Shown: positions 47,827-57,460, numbered from the stretch's first letter. The stretch: 64,000 nt of DNA from VBAS01 sp963773465 (GCA_963773465.1 CAVZBF010000001.1:1364001-1428000); one strand, 5' to 3'. The notes: generated by a model not told the origin, from the sequence alone. Program-made: numbers and translations.

Positions 47827-48318
47827 TTAATTCCTCGCCCTGTTTAATGTATAACTAAACCTCGCATTACCGAGCAGGAAATTTTTATTCTTATCTAAAA
47901 TAAAAAGAACATTGTCGTCGCCTTTTAATAAGTATAAAGAAGTTTTCGCATCAAGCACCACTTGAAAAACGGTTGCACGCGGATCGGTTGGCGTTCCCTG
48001 CAGAATAAGCCATTTGCCCTTACCGCTCCATTTTCCCATTCCTTTGGTTTCATAAGTGGTCGGCTTTCCCGTAACGGGATCCTGGTAAAGTATGATGTTC
48101 ATTTTTCTTTTTATGCATTCAGGATTTGTTTCCATATTCAACTCCTTCATAAATTCCTGGCAGGCTGTTCTGCCGGCAAACACACCATATACATGCGGGC
48201 CGGTGGCTATTCCTCCACCCGGCCAAACCTGTGAAGGCTGATTAGAAGTTGAAACGATCTGGGCACCTGTATACAAAACCGAAAAGCTCGTGATAAAAAG
48301 AGAAATAATATTTTTCAT
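47827..48318 (-). CDS. Secreted NlpE-like protein (paralogue 1)
   Basis: 163 residues with a signal peptide ending YTGAQI. YGVFAGRTACQEFMKELNM, then KMNIILYQDPVTGKPTTYET, WSGKGKWLILQGTPT and FLLGNARFSYTLNRA form a small beta-barrel like NlpE, with a Cys pair (TACQ and PECI). It is a tandem paralogue of the next gene (27 bp apart, same strand), sharing the layout and the end GN-x-x-FSYTLNR. In E. coli NlpE signals envelope stress; the role here is unknown. Confidence 0.65.
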   Translation of the reverse strand: MKNIISLFITSFSVLYTGAQIVSTSNQPSQVWPGGGIATGPHVYGVFAGRTACQEFMKELNMETNPECIKRKMNIILYQDPVTGKPTTYETKGMGKWSGKGKWLILQGTPTDPRATVFQVVLDAKTSLYLLKGDDNVLFILDKNKNFLLGNARFSYTLNRARN

Positions 48319-48345
48319 ACATCATATTTAAATATTGAAGTGATC

Positions 48346-48864
48346 TTAATTTGAGATACGGTTCAACGTATAGCTAAAGAATTCATTTCCTATCATAAGT
48401 TTTTCATTTTGATCTACGATATGAAGAAGTTTGTCGCTAAGCTTTAGAAAATTCAGTCGCATTCCGGGTTTGTCCGGATTTAATTGATAGAATATGGCAT
48501 CAGGATTTGTTTTTGTTCCCCGCACAATTGCCCATGTTCCTTCAGCTTCGCTTTTAATACCAGGTTCCGAATACATATTAGTTTCCTTTACAGTATACCT
48601 GTTAATGCCTTTAAGTTTATAACGTGTCGGTTCTTTTGTGTTTGCATTCATGTAAAGAGTAAGTTCCCATTCAACCATCATGCATTTACATTCTTCCAAT
48701 GGACAATCAGGCTCGGGATTGATTTTATGGATTGGTCTAATAATATTACTGCAAGGCGTTGTCCCTGCAAAAACTACAGTTAGATCATTAGAAGATGTTG
48801 TTCTATCGGGCACACTATCGCAACCGATCATTGCAATTAAGCAGGCAGCTGTTATGAAGTTCAT
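48346..48864 (-). CDS. NlpE-like lipoprotein (paralogue 2)
   Basis: 172 residues; leader MNFITAACLIAMIGCDS with lipobox IGC. The mature part starts VVFAGTTPCSNIIRPI and carries a Cys-rich insertion (PDCPLEECKCMM), then VEWELTLYMNANTKEPTRYK, EAEGTWAIVRGTKTNPDAI and MIGNEFFSYTLNRISN. More cysteines than its neighbour suggest metal or redox sensing, as in NlpE; this is inference. First gene of the two-gene unit. Confidence 0.68.
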   Translation of the reverse strand: MNFITAACLIAMIGCDSVPDRTTSSNDLTVVFAGTTPCSNIIRPIHKINPEPDCPLEECKCMMVEWELTLYMNANTKEPTRYKLKGINRYTVKETNMYSEPGIKSEAEGTWAIVRGTKTNPDAIFYQLNPDKPGMRLNFLKLSDKLLHIVDQNEKLMIGNEFFSYTLNRISN

Positions 48865-49009
48865 ATAAAAAAATAATTGTTAGTCAAATCTACTGAGGAA
48901 TAAAGGCGAATACAAAAATTTACATATATCACTCTTTTCCCTTGACGAAATGCATACGGGTATACCAGTAGCAGCGGCAAAAATTTTTATCCTGTTGTTA
49001 CTGCAGGCC

Positions 49010-49099
49010 TGAAGAATAGTTTAGAAAAAAGGAAATTGCACCAACAGCACTAGCATGATAATGTCTGCGACCAGGTTGCTGGTGATGTGTACTATATAT
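49010..49099. repeat. Family P palindromic element, copy 5
   Basis: GAAGAATAGTTTAGAAAAAA GGAAATTGCACCAACAGCAC, then TAGCATGATAATGTCTGCGA and GGTTGCTGGTGATGTGTACT. CCAACAGCA pairs with TGCTGG, a paired change relative to CCAACAACA/TCGTTG, so the fold is kept. It fills most of the 294-bp gap. Confidence 0.75.
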
Positions 49100-49158
49100 T
49101 GTAATAACAAACGGCCAGGGCTTTCCGGCCCGGCCTTTAAATTGAAAGATGTTTATTT

Positions 49159-49624
49159 TTATAGCTGCGCATTGATTGCATCACGCATGGCAGTTAACTG
49201 CCGGAGACGTTCCTGCTTTTTGGCTAATTGTCCCGTAAGCGATGCAATTTTGTCGTCCTGATTTTCGACTACATTGTTTGCTGACCGGGCATCTTTTGCT
49301 TCGCGATAGGCTTTTTTGGAATTTCGTTTTGCTTTTCTTGCTGCTTTCACGCCTCCGTCAGTTGCTTTATCGGCCTGAACACTGCTGTTGATCGCTGCAT
49401 CCTGGGCATCGGAATCTGCAGACCTGGCTTTGGATTGGTAGCCTGGCATGTTGTTTTGAGCGATAGTTAATTTAGCACTAAGGCTTGCAATGTCATTGCT
49501 TACTTCTGTAAACTCTTTATTTAGTTTAACCGTGTCTGCCGGCGTTTTATACACCTGTGCACAGGCCAGTAAAGCCGGTGGCGAACAGGGATAAAAAACA
49601 AACCACATAAATTTTATTTTTCAT
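49159..49624 (-). pseudogene. Secreted alanine-rich coiled-coil protein, frameshift near the signal peptide
   Basis: The longest frame starts inside the leader; an ATG at 49622-49624 gives MKNKIYVVCFLSLFATGF, a good signal, joined after a shift near 49568-49580 to CAQVYKTPADTVKLNKEF. The mature part (about 130 residues) is helical with heptads (VSNDIASLSAKLTIAQNN, KIASLTGQLAKKQERLRQLT) around an Ala/Lys/Asp-rich middle. No known domain. It may be a periplasmic spacer or structural protein. Confidence 0.6.
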
Positions 49625-49996
49625 AATTTTTCTTTTTAAAAGAATTAGATCGGTATAACCGAATTTCGTTGCAGAGGAGAATAGAAACTGATGTAACCCT
49701 TCTAATGGTACATTTAATTATTTCTAATTTTTTGATCGTGATATTCAGAGAAAGCCGCAGCAAAAATTGAAACCGTGACGGTAAGTTGGAATAGTTACCA
49801 GGAGCTTTGAGAGAATACTGTAAAGTACGCTATTAATCTTAGATGAGCAGATATATTTATACCGTTGTTGCTATCCAGGTTTAAGAAAACTCAACGAATG
49901 GAAGTTGCACCACACAAATATAATAATGCCGCAAATCGTATTGATGATGAATTGTGCTGCATCCGCTATCACACATTGAAATTGGATTTGCGATTA
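49625..49996. other. Gap with a family P copy; no gene seen
   Basis: 372 bp; the 3' part is the diverged family P copy at 49868-49960. The rest is AT-rich, without clear coding potential, and may hold the promoter of the coiled-coil gene. Confidence 0.5.
49868..49960. repeat. Family P palindromic element, copy 6 (diverged)
   Basis: GTTGCTATCCAGGTTTAAGA, then GGAAGTTGCACCACACAAAT and ATTGATGATGAATTGTGCTG keep the order of family P elements with several changes. Confidence 0.6.
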
Positions 49997-50221
49997 TCAT
50001 GCTGGATGGTCAGTAGTCCAGTTCATCATCATGTCGACCAACGAATAAACATATTCTTTTACAAGTGCAAAAAAAGTAAGCGCTGTCACAGGAATTAAAA
50101 TAAGCAGCAAGTTGTTATCAGTAAACAACTGAACAATATATCTGCATAAAGAAAATAGTATTAAAGACAGCAAAAGAAATATCAAAAACCTGAAGACTGT
50201 TCTGATTTTTTTCATCATCAA
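49997..50221 (-). CDS. Small two-TM membrane protein
   Basis: 74 residues. Basic start (MMMKKIRTVFRF), two hydrophobic segments (LIFLLLSLILFSLCRYIV and LLLILIPVTALTFFALV) and a short polar tail. No known family. It sits 51 bp after the stop of the PF05426 gene on the same strand. Its clean topology supports a real gene. Confidence 0.5.
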   Translation of the reverse strand: MMMKKIRTVFRFLIFLLLSLILFSLCRYIVQLFTDNNLLLILIPVTALTFFALVKEYVYSLVDMMMNWTTDHPA

Positions 50222-50272
50222 AAATACAAAATAACAGCTCCGCTTCGGGTGACAATGATGAAAAGTGAAAAG

Positions 50273-51472
50273 TTAATTTCTATGCAAGAGATCCGCCATA
50301 AGGTTTGTGTTTTCCTTGTATAATTCACTTGCCGCGTCAAGATATTTCTGATGCTTGAATTCATTATATGCCTGCAATAAAAGCGGGTAAACTTCAGTCT
50401 TGTTATATTTACTGATCTGCTGGTATTCCCATTTCTTTTCTCCCAAAGCATAAGGTAACAGCCAATCGAAAGCCGTGCGCAGACTTACATTTTGTGATGT
50501 TTTATAATTCCATAGATCGGTTCCTGTTTTTTTCGCAAGTGTTGCTACAGTAAACCAGCCTCTCAAATTCATTGTGCTATAACCAAGTCCATTTGTTCTT
50601 TCCAATTCCAATGGTTGCTGGCCTTCTTTAGTCAATTGGCTGTCGAGTCTCTTTTTACTTTCTTCTGCTAGTTGTTTTGCTTTATCAATATCACCGGTGA
50701 ACAACGCAAAATCGATTGCTTGTGCATAGTACCAGGTGCCATGATTGTTTTTTGCTTTGTGTTCATCGTTGCCATTTTTACTGGTGAGTAACCAATTCAG
50801 AAATGCTGAATACCATTGTTGCAATGCATGATGATCGGATGCCGTCCATGATGCCGATCCGTGGTGAACAGACCTGCAGCATCTGCGATACTGATCAATG
50901 CTACCGTTTCAATAATTCCAATTCCTCTGCCGGTATTCACACCGGGAATGGCCTGTCCATATTCAAGATGGGGATTCATTTTTGTGGCACTCATCCAGGA
51001 ACCAGGTGCGTAATAACATGGCAGCTTTTTCTGCATATTTTTTTTCTCCTGTAAAATACCAGGCAAGTGAAAGAATGCGGGATGCATTTTCAAGATCTGC
51101 CAAAATAAGTTCTGTCAGTGATCTTATTTATTTCGGGATTGCGAACACCATCTCGTCTCATATAAGGAAGTCCGTTTGGCTTTGTGCTATCATACCAGAA
51201 ATAGGGTGCCTGGCTCATATAATCATGCTTGTTGCCGCTTACAGGTGTAAATGCTTTTTCCATGACTGATAAAGGTTTCATGTCTAATAAGGAATCGGCC
51301 TGCTTGCGCAGGTCAGCTATCAGTTTTAAATTGCCAGTTGTCATTTGAACGCTGTGCAATTTTTTTTATTTCTGCCAGGCGGCTGGCATCAATGGTCAAA
51401 AACCTGCGGTAGCTGTGCATCCTTATTTGAATATCAAATTGCCAGGCAAATGATCATCAACGATCTTTTCAT
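50273..51472 (-). pseudogene. Alginate-lyase-family protein (PF05426), paralogue 2, several frameshifts
   Basis: About 395 residues read across frames. The ATG at 51470-51472 gives the leader MKRSLMIICLAI, and QLPQVFTIDASRLAEIKKIA follows after a shift. Motifs parallel the copy at 6578-7699: QAPYFWYDSTKPNGLPYMRR, DGVRNPEINKITD, NPHLEYGQAIPGVNTGRGIG, NNHGTWYYAQAIDFALFTG with the catalytic-type Asn-His, and NLRGWFTVATLAKKTGTDLW. Shifts lie near 51430, 51345, 51090, 50870-50830 and 50815. It belongs to a minus-strand unit with the beta-propeller gene (8-bp gap) and an AraC gene upstream. Lyase activity is inferred; substrate unknown. Confidence 0.75.
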
Positions 51473-51480
51473 GTTTATAT

Positions 51481-52294
51481 TTATTTCAAACTATAAGCGA
51501 CTACCGTTTTCCATTGAACGTGGGTACATATACAATTCTTTTCTGCTGATCATAACCAATATCAGCAGTATTCTTTTTTTGCGGATGTGTTTCCAATAAT
51601 GTTTCTACACGACCATCTGCATGTGCATACCATATATATCCAACCCATGCAGTAAGAATGAAATCACCGTTACCGATCGGCTCAATACCATCAATTTGCT
51701 GTAACACCTCAGCTGATCTTGGTAATTTGTTTTTGTGCGTTGGCTTTTACAAATGATTTACCCCAGCCGATATAGAGATCATCACCAATGGCTTTTAATC
51801 CATTTACTCCAATTACACTATCGAGATATAATTCCGCAATATCATTTTGCAATCGCCATATCCTGTTTCCTCTTGAATCGGAAACATAAATAATTCCTTT
51901 ATCGGTTACTGTAATATCATTCAAACCTTTTGCACTGTCGATCCTGATACTCTTTTCGATTTTTCCTTTATCAATATCTATCACTATTACTTCCAGCATA
52001 TCGGCAACATATAATCTGTTGCCAACTATTCCCATTCCTTTTGGTGCATTCAAACCTGTGATCCATACACTGTCAATAATTTTTCCATTCGGGATCAAGT
52101 TTTCCTACACCTCCTTTGCCATCGGCGGTCCAGCCGGCTCCATCAATTAAAGAAACATAGAGAATATTTTTTACAGGCAATACAGATTCAGGAACTGCGA
52201 TCACCGAATCTGTTTCCCATATTTTTTCCAGCTTATGTTCCTGCGCATTTAAATTGAATGCGACAAGGATAATAAATGAGGTAATGAACTTCAT
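51481..52294 (-). pseudogene. Secreted SMP-30/NHL-like beta-propeller protein, frameshifted
   Basis: About 270 residues with the signal peptide MKFITSFIILVAFNLNAQ. Propeller blades are visible as ILYVSLIDGAGWTADGKGG, GNRLYVADMLEVIVIDIDK, GLNDITVTDKGIIYVSDSRG and YDQQKRIVYVPTFNG. Shifts near 52080, 51710 and 51505 split the frame; the last, in GGAAAACGG, restores VVAYSLK and the stop at 51481-51483. Such proteins include lactonases and strictosidine-synthase-like folds. It precedes the PF05426 gene by 8 bp, so they probably work on the same sugar. Confidence 0.7.
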
Positions 52295-52320
52295 AGAATT
52301 TATTTTACCAGCAAGTTACT

Positions 52321-52412
52321 GAGTTCGGAGTTCGGAGTTCAGAGTCAGATAGCATTGTTCATATTGATCGATTCTTCCCCGCCTCCGAACTCTGAACTCC
52401 CGACTCTGAACT
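52321..52412. repeat. GGAGTTC/GAACTCC inverted repeat with direct-repeat left arm
   Basis: The left arm has three GAGTTCGG/GGAGTTC steps ending GGAGTTCAGAGTC (52334-52346); the right arm ACTCTGAACTCC (52389-52400) pairs with 12 of 13. It lies between the AraC stop at 52415 and the propeller start at 52294, where it could end AraC transcription or act as an operator. Confidence 0.6.
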
Positions 52413-52414
52413 AC

Positions 52415-53293
52415 TTATGCTGTCAACTGTCCCATAAACTCCTTCTGGTAAGTAAGCGGACTTTTACTGGTGATCATTTTAAAATATTTATGAAAACTGG
52501 TGAAATTATTAAAGCCGCTTTCATAGCAAAGTTGTTTAATGCTAAGATTATTTTCGATCAGTAGTTTGCAGGCATATCCTACGCGGAGCTCGATCAGGAA
52601 TTGCGAATATGTTTTTCTGGTTCTTGATTTAAAATACCGGCAAAACGAATTGGGACTGATATTGGCTACCCCGGCAATCTCTTCCAGTTGAATCGGACGT
52701 TTGAAATTCTTCACACTGTATTCATATATGGCATTGATACGATCTTTCTCATCTTTTACCATGTCATATTTAAAGCCAATAGAAGATAACGTTTCCAGTT
52801 GTTCACAACTTGCGATCATATTTAATGCTTCAATCAACAAAATGATCCGCTGGTTATCGGTAGCTTGCAATAGCGAATCAAGCAGTTCTGCAACTTTTTG
52901 CCTGGTCTTACCGGTTATCTGCAATCCTCTTTTTGCTTTATCCAAAATTGTTTTGATATGAATGTTTTCCGGTAGTTCAAGAAACTGGCTGCCCCAAAAG
53001 TCCTGGCAAAAATGAGCCACTCTTACATCGGCAGTTACCGGCGCATCTTCTTCAAAATAGATATCATCAAATCGCCAATAGTGCGGCAGGTTGGAACCTA
53101 CCAACACCACATCGCCGGCTTTAAATTGTTTGATACTATCGCCGATGAACTGTGTGCCCTCACCCTTTTTAAAATGGATCAGTTCTACTTCGGCGTGATA
53201 ATGCCAGCGATTATTAATGTAGGGAACAAGATCTTGCCTTACACTAAAGGAATGCTGGGGTTCTTTGGACACTTTTAAAAGTTGGGGTCTCAT
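52415..53293 (-). CDS. AraC-family transcriptional regulator with cupin sensor (3)
   Basis: 292 residues from the ATG at 53291-53293 (MRPQLLKVSKEPQHSFSVRQ); the upstream extension has no support. A cupin sensor (NNRWHYHAEVELIHFKKGEG, GDVVLVGSNLPHYWR) is followed by the HTH pair: PIQLEEIAGVANISPNSFCR and LCYESGFNNFTSFHKYFKMI. Regulators of this type control carbohydrate operons in Bacteroidota. The two genes that follow on the same strand are its likely targets. Confidence 0.9.
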   Translation of the reverse strand: MRPQLLKVSKEPQHSFSVRQDLVPYINNRWHYHAEVELIHFKKGEGTQFIGDSIKQFKAGDVVLVGSNLPHYWRFDDIYFEEDAPVTADVRVAHFCQDFWGSQFLELPENIHIKTILDKAKRGLQITGKTRQKVAELLDSLLQATDNQRIILLIEALNMIASCEQLETLSSIGFKYDMVKDEKDRINAIYEYSVKNFKRPIQLEEIAGVANISPNSFCRYFKSRTRKTYSQFLIELRVGYACKLLIENNLSIKQLCYESGFNNFTSFHKYFKMITSKSPLTYQKEFMGQLTA

Positions 53294-53960
53294 ACAAGCA
53301 AGTTTTCGTTGATTAAGCAAGTACTTTACCTGAAAAGTGAATAAAACAGGATCCTGATGCCAATTTAGCTTATGAATCATCTCTTCTAAAAAAATCATCC
53401 GCAAACGATTGCGACAGTGAATATTTTTTTAAGCATTGATTTTTAATTTTCTGAGCTTAAAAAAAATTTCTCTGCCACACTGCCGATTGACTGAATCTCA
53501 AAAAAAATCTACGCAATCGTTGCCGGAAATTGAGGTAAACCCAGACATTTCAAACCAGGAAGTACATCATCAAAGGAAAACGTGCCAACAGGAGGATGAT
53601 GAGTTTATAAAAAACTATCAGTTTGAGGATTAAAGGGCTAAAGCCCTGCCTCATTTATATAAATTTAAATTCGTTCCCTGCCCTGAAGGGCAGGGCAATT
53701 CAACAAAATGCCGGTGAAAAAGCCTCGCGAACAGATTATAAGTTGAAGGGGAGGTGACTGATCTGTTAACTTTTAATGACCGGATACCTTCTTTTATCAA
53801 TGCTAAAATTGTTGAATGATAGGGCAATTATATAAAGCATGCTTATTGACTTAATAAGTTTATTTGTTATTCAGTAACTATTTATAAGAAAACTTATACG
53901 CTGCTCACAATGTAACAGTTTACTGATTCTAAATCTAATTGATTGCTTAAGCTTTACTGC
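53294..53960. other. Divergent promoter region between AraC and uxaA, with hairpins
   Basis: 667 bp without a convincing gene; a 65-codon frame at 53436-53633 lacks a signal, domain or ribosome site. It holds GGGCTAAAGCCC (53635-53646) and CCCTGCCC-TGAA-GGGCAGGG (53676-53695). The rest is AT-rich and must hold the uxaA promoter. Confidence 0.5.
53635..53695. repeat. GGGCTAAAGCCC and CCCTGCCC/GGGCAGGG hairpin pair
   Basis: Two perfect inverted repeats 30 bp apart, the second with a TGAA loop. They resemble the GC hairpins of the tandem array at 55674-56203 on the other side of uxaA. Confidence 0.7.
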
Positions 53961-55641
53961 ATGGAAAAAGAATTTGAAAAAAGAAGTACAACAAAGGCTG
54001 TGCAATCTTTTTGCCTGAAAATACATCCTGATGATAATGTGCTGGTAGCTCTTAAAGATCTCGCACCCGGCACAAAGGTTTCTTCGAATGGTTCAAGTTT
54101 TGAATTAACCGAAAACGTAGCCGCCAAACATAAATTTTTTGAACATGATATGCATACTGGTGATGATGTGATAATGTATGGTGTGCTGGTGGGACAATTG
54201 CAATCTGATGTTTTTAAAGGGCAGGCAATGACCACCACAAATACAAAACATGCTGCAGGAAAATATGCTTATCGTTCTTTTCAATATAACTGGCAAGCTC
54301 CTGATATTTCTCGGTTTCTGCATAAAACATTCAATGGTTATAAAAGAAGTGATGGAAGGGTAGGAACAGCTAATTACTGGTTATTTATTCCAACAGTTTT
54401 TTGTGAGAACAGGAATCTTGATGTTATTAAAGAAGCGATGTGGAATGAATTGGGTTATGCTGTTACAGACAGATATAAACGATTTACCAGGCAAATGTTC
54501 CAGGCACATATAACAGGTGATGATATTGATAACATTGATCTGAATCCGTCGTCACTAAACAACACGGAACGATATTTTAAAAATGTAGATGGTATAAAAT
54601 TTCTGAATCATGCAGGAGGTTGCGGAGGCACCCGCCAGGATTCTGCAACACTTAGCGCATTGCTTGCATCTTATGCTGATCATCCGAATGTTGGAGGTGT
54701 AACTGTTTTAAGTCTTGGCTGCCAGCATTTGCAGGTAAAAAATTTTTTGAATGATCTGAAGCAGCGTAATCCTTCTTTTGATAAACCATTATATATTTTC
54801 GAACAACAACAAATACAAAGTGAAGAACAATTAATTGCTGAAGCTATTCGTCAAACATTCAAAGGACTGGTAGAAATTAATAAACAGGAAAGAGAACCGG
54901 CACCACTCAGCGCTTTATGTATTGGTGTAAAATGCGGAGGCAGTGATGGCTTCAGCGGCATTTCAGCCAATCCTGCAATAGGATATACATCTGATCTGCT
55001 GGTAGCGTTAGGAGGAAAAGTTTTGCTTGCAGAATTTCCTGAACTATGCGGGGCGGAACAGGAACTAATAGACAGATGTGTAAATGAAGAGACAGCTAAT
55101 AAATTCATTCACCTGATGGAAACTTATAATGACCAGGCAAAGCAGGTCGGTTCAGGTTTTCATATGAATCCATCACCTGGTAATATTAAAGATGGATTGA
55201 TAACAGATGCAATTAAATCAACCGGTGCAGCAAGAAAAGGTGGCACTGCTCCTGTGGTTTCCGTACTTGATTATACAGAACCTGCTAATAAAACCTGGTT
55301 TAAGTCTGGTATGCACACCTGGCAATGATGTAGAAGCTACAACCGGCAAAACTGCTTCCGGTGCAACCTTGATCCTTTTCACAACAGGATTGGGTACACC
55401 GACAGGAAATCCTGTTGCGCCAACCATTAAACTATCGACTAATTCAAGATTGGCAAAAAGAATGAATGATATTATAGATATAGATACCGGGCCAATCATT
55501 GATGGTGAAAAAACGATAGAACAAATGGGAGAAGAGATTCTTGAATTCTGCATAAAAGTAGCCAGTGGTGAAATAATTCCCAAAGCAGTTCAACTATGCC
55601 AGGATGATTTCATACCATGGAAGCGGGGAGTATCTCTATAA
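53961..55641 (+). pseudogene. uxaA: Altronate dehydratase, one frameshift
   Basis: About 560 residues from the ATG at 53961; the TTG 18 bases upstream is unlikely. The N-terminal SAF domain (CLKIHPDDNVLVALKDLAPG) is followed by GRVGTANYWLFIPTVFCENR, VTVLSLGCQHLQVKNF, VKCGGSDGFSGISANPAIGY and the tail VCTPGNDVEATTGKTASGA and FIPWKRGVSL. All match the UxaA family throughout. UxaA dehydrates D-altronate to 2-keto-3-deoxygluconate on the galacturonate route. One extra A in the AAAA at 55290-55293 shifts the frame; removing it joins TEPANK to PGLSLVCTPGN. It is convergent with a LacI regulator, with a repeat array between them. Confidence 0.92.
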
Positions 55642-55673
55642 TTTAATTTTATTAACTTTTGAGAACTTCTTTC

Positions 55674-56203
55674 AATTGCCCCGCCCTTCAGGGCGGGGAT
55701 AAATAAATTCAATGCCCTTTCCTAATGATTTGAGTTGGCTTAAGCCAACTCAAATAAATTTTCAAAGATGAATGTTATCCCCGTCTTAAAAGACGGGGCA
55801 AATCATTTAATTGCCCCGCCCTTCAGGGCGGGGATAAATAAATTCAATCCCCTTTCCAAATGATTTGAGTTGGCTTAAGCCAACTCAAATAAATTTTCAA
55901 AGATGAATGTTATCCCCGTCTTAAAAGACGGGCAAATCATTTAATTGCCCCGCCCTTCAGGGCGGGGATAAATAAATTTGATGTCCTTTCCTAATGATTT
56001 GAATTGGCTTAAGCCAATTCAAATAAATTTTAAGGATGAATTTTATCCCCGTCTTAAAAGACGGGCAATTCATTTAATTGCCCCGCCCTTCAGGGCGGGG
56101 ATAAATAAATTTGATGTCCTTTCCTAATGATTTGAATTGGCTTAAGCCAATTCAAATAAATTTTAAGGATCAATTTTATCCCCGTCTTAAAAGACTGGGC
56201 AAA
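55674..56203. repeat. Four-unit tandem array (about 134 bp per unit) of palindromes between uxaA and lacI-type genes
   Basis: Units start at 55674, 55809, 55943 and 56076 (133-135 bp). Each has a GC hairpin CCCCGCCC-TTCA-GGGCGGGG, a perfect 26-bp palindrome (55729-55754, 55864-55889, 55998-56023, 56131-56156) and a third hairpin CCCCGTCTTAAAAGACGGGG. The palindrome half is TTTGAGTTGGCTT in units 1-2 and TTTGAATTGGCTT in units 3-4, with the matching change in the other half. The third hairpin decays from unit 1 to unit 4. No unique spacers, so not a CRISPR. Confidence 0.92.
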
Positions 56204-56238
56204 TAAACACCTTAACTTAATGACAATGCGGAAACAGA

Positions 56239-57285
56239 CTATTCTTTTAACAATGCTGTTGGCTTTACATATTGTTTTACTGTAGTCGATTCTCTGATGA
56301 CAAGATGAGACGGGATCACAATTTTCTTTTCTGACGATAGCAATTTCTTTTTATCAATAATCTTAAAAAGAATATTGGCGGCTTCACGACCCATATCATA
56401 AGCCGGTTGCACAATAGTCGAAAGCGGGGGATTGAACAACGCAGCAGCAGATAGATTAGAAAAGCTGATCACTTTTAATTGCTGAGGCACCCTTATATCA
56501 AGTTCCCTGCACACCTCATAAGTATTGACTGCAAATTTTTCTACGGCTGCAAAGATCCCATCAGGTTTTTCCTCGCTCTGTAAAAGCTGGCGAATTTTTT
56601 GTCGATTAGTTTCATCGTCAGGTCCGCATTCTACCACCATTTCATTTCCCGATAAACCAAATTTTGTCAACGCTTTTATATATCCCGATCTGCGTCCGCA
56701 ACTGATGGAGAGGTTTCCAGCCATTGAAAGAAACGCAATTTTTTTACAACCTGTTTTCAATAAATGTTCAGTAGCTTTAAAAGCTGCACCTGCGTCATCG
56801 GTAGTAATGCATGGTACTTCCATACTTTCACAAACCCGGTCAAAGAATAACAAAGGAATTTCTTCATGACGATAGGCTTCCAGGTGTTCAAAACTCTTAG
56901 TCGTATTAGACACGGAGATCATCACACCTTCCACTCTTCCGCTTCTTAATAAGTGTAAAATATCTGCTTCTCTTTTTTGATCTTCATGAGTAAGATAGAT
57001 CAGTACATGATACTCTTTTTGGCGTGCCACTTCTTCAACTCCATTCATAACCTGCGAAAAAAAATTGTTTTGTATTTCAGGAATGATAACAGCAATCGTT
57101 CTGCTTTTATTTTTTCGCAAGCTGCTTGCATGAGGATTGGGCTGAAAGTCAAGCTTGGCTGCGAGAGCTTTTACACGATCTTTAGTTTCCTGGCTTATTT
57201 CATGACTGTCCCTCAACGCACGGGAAACCGTTGAAGGTGACATGTTCAATTCTTCAGCTAATTTTTTCAGCGTTACATTATTCAT
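56239..57285 (-). CDS. LacI-family transcriptional regulator
   Basis: 348 residues, intact. HTH TLKKLAEELNMSPSTVSRAL and hinge LAAKLDFQPNPHASSLRKNK are typical. The periplasmic-binding-like core begins TIAVIIPEIQNNFFSQVMNG and includes VPCITTDDAGAAFKATEHLL and PDGIFAAVEKFAVNTYEV. LacI regulators of Bacteroidota control sugar-acid and hexose genes. It is convergent with uxaA, so control of the hexuronate route is plausible. Its own operator was not identified. Confidence 0.93.
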   Translation of the reverse strand: MNNVTLKKLAEELNMSPSTVSRALRDSHEISQETKDRVKALAAKLDFQPNPHASSLRKNKSRTIAVIIPEIQNNFFSQVMNGVEEVARQKEYHVLIYLTHEDQKREADILHLLRSGRVEGVMISVSNTTKSFEHLEAYRHEEIPLLFFDRVCESMEVPCITTDDAGAAFKATEHLLKTGCKKIAFLSMAGNLSISCGRRSGYIKALTKFGLSGNEMVVECGPDDETNRQKIRQLLQSEEKPDGIFAAVEKFAVNTYEVCRELDIRVPQQLKVISFSNLSAAALFNPPLSTIVQPAYDMGREAANILFKIIDKKKLLSSEKKIVIPSHLVIRESTTVKQYVKPTALLKE

Positions 57286-57460
57286 AACCAGGGCAGGCTT
57301 TTAAGCTCAACATACAAAATTGACGAATTTTGGAAAGGTTTGGGTAAATATTTTCCGTGAAGCGATTTAGTGAGAAACACGCCATTCTGCAATTACACCC
57401 GTTGATGTAAATTAAGTTAGGCCAGGAACAAACAAGCCTCTGGAATACATTTTAAGAAGA

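Noticed and set aside
53436..53633. 65-codon ORF between AraC and uxaA
   Set aside because: Composition is unlike a protein domain, there is no signal or motif, and it lies in an AT-rich promoter region.
55674..56203. CRISPR-like regular array
   Set aside because: Unit length of about 134 bp with no unique spacers between identical short repeats; each unit is nearly whole-length identical, and no cas gene is present.
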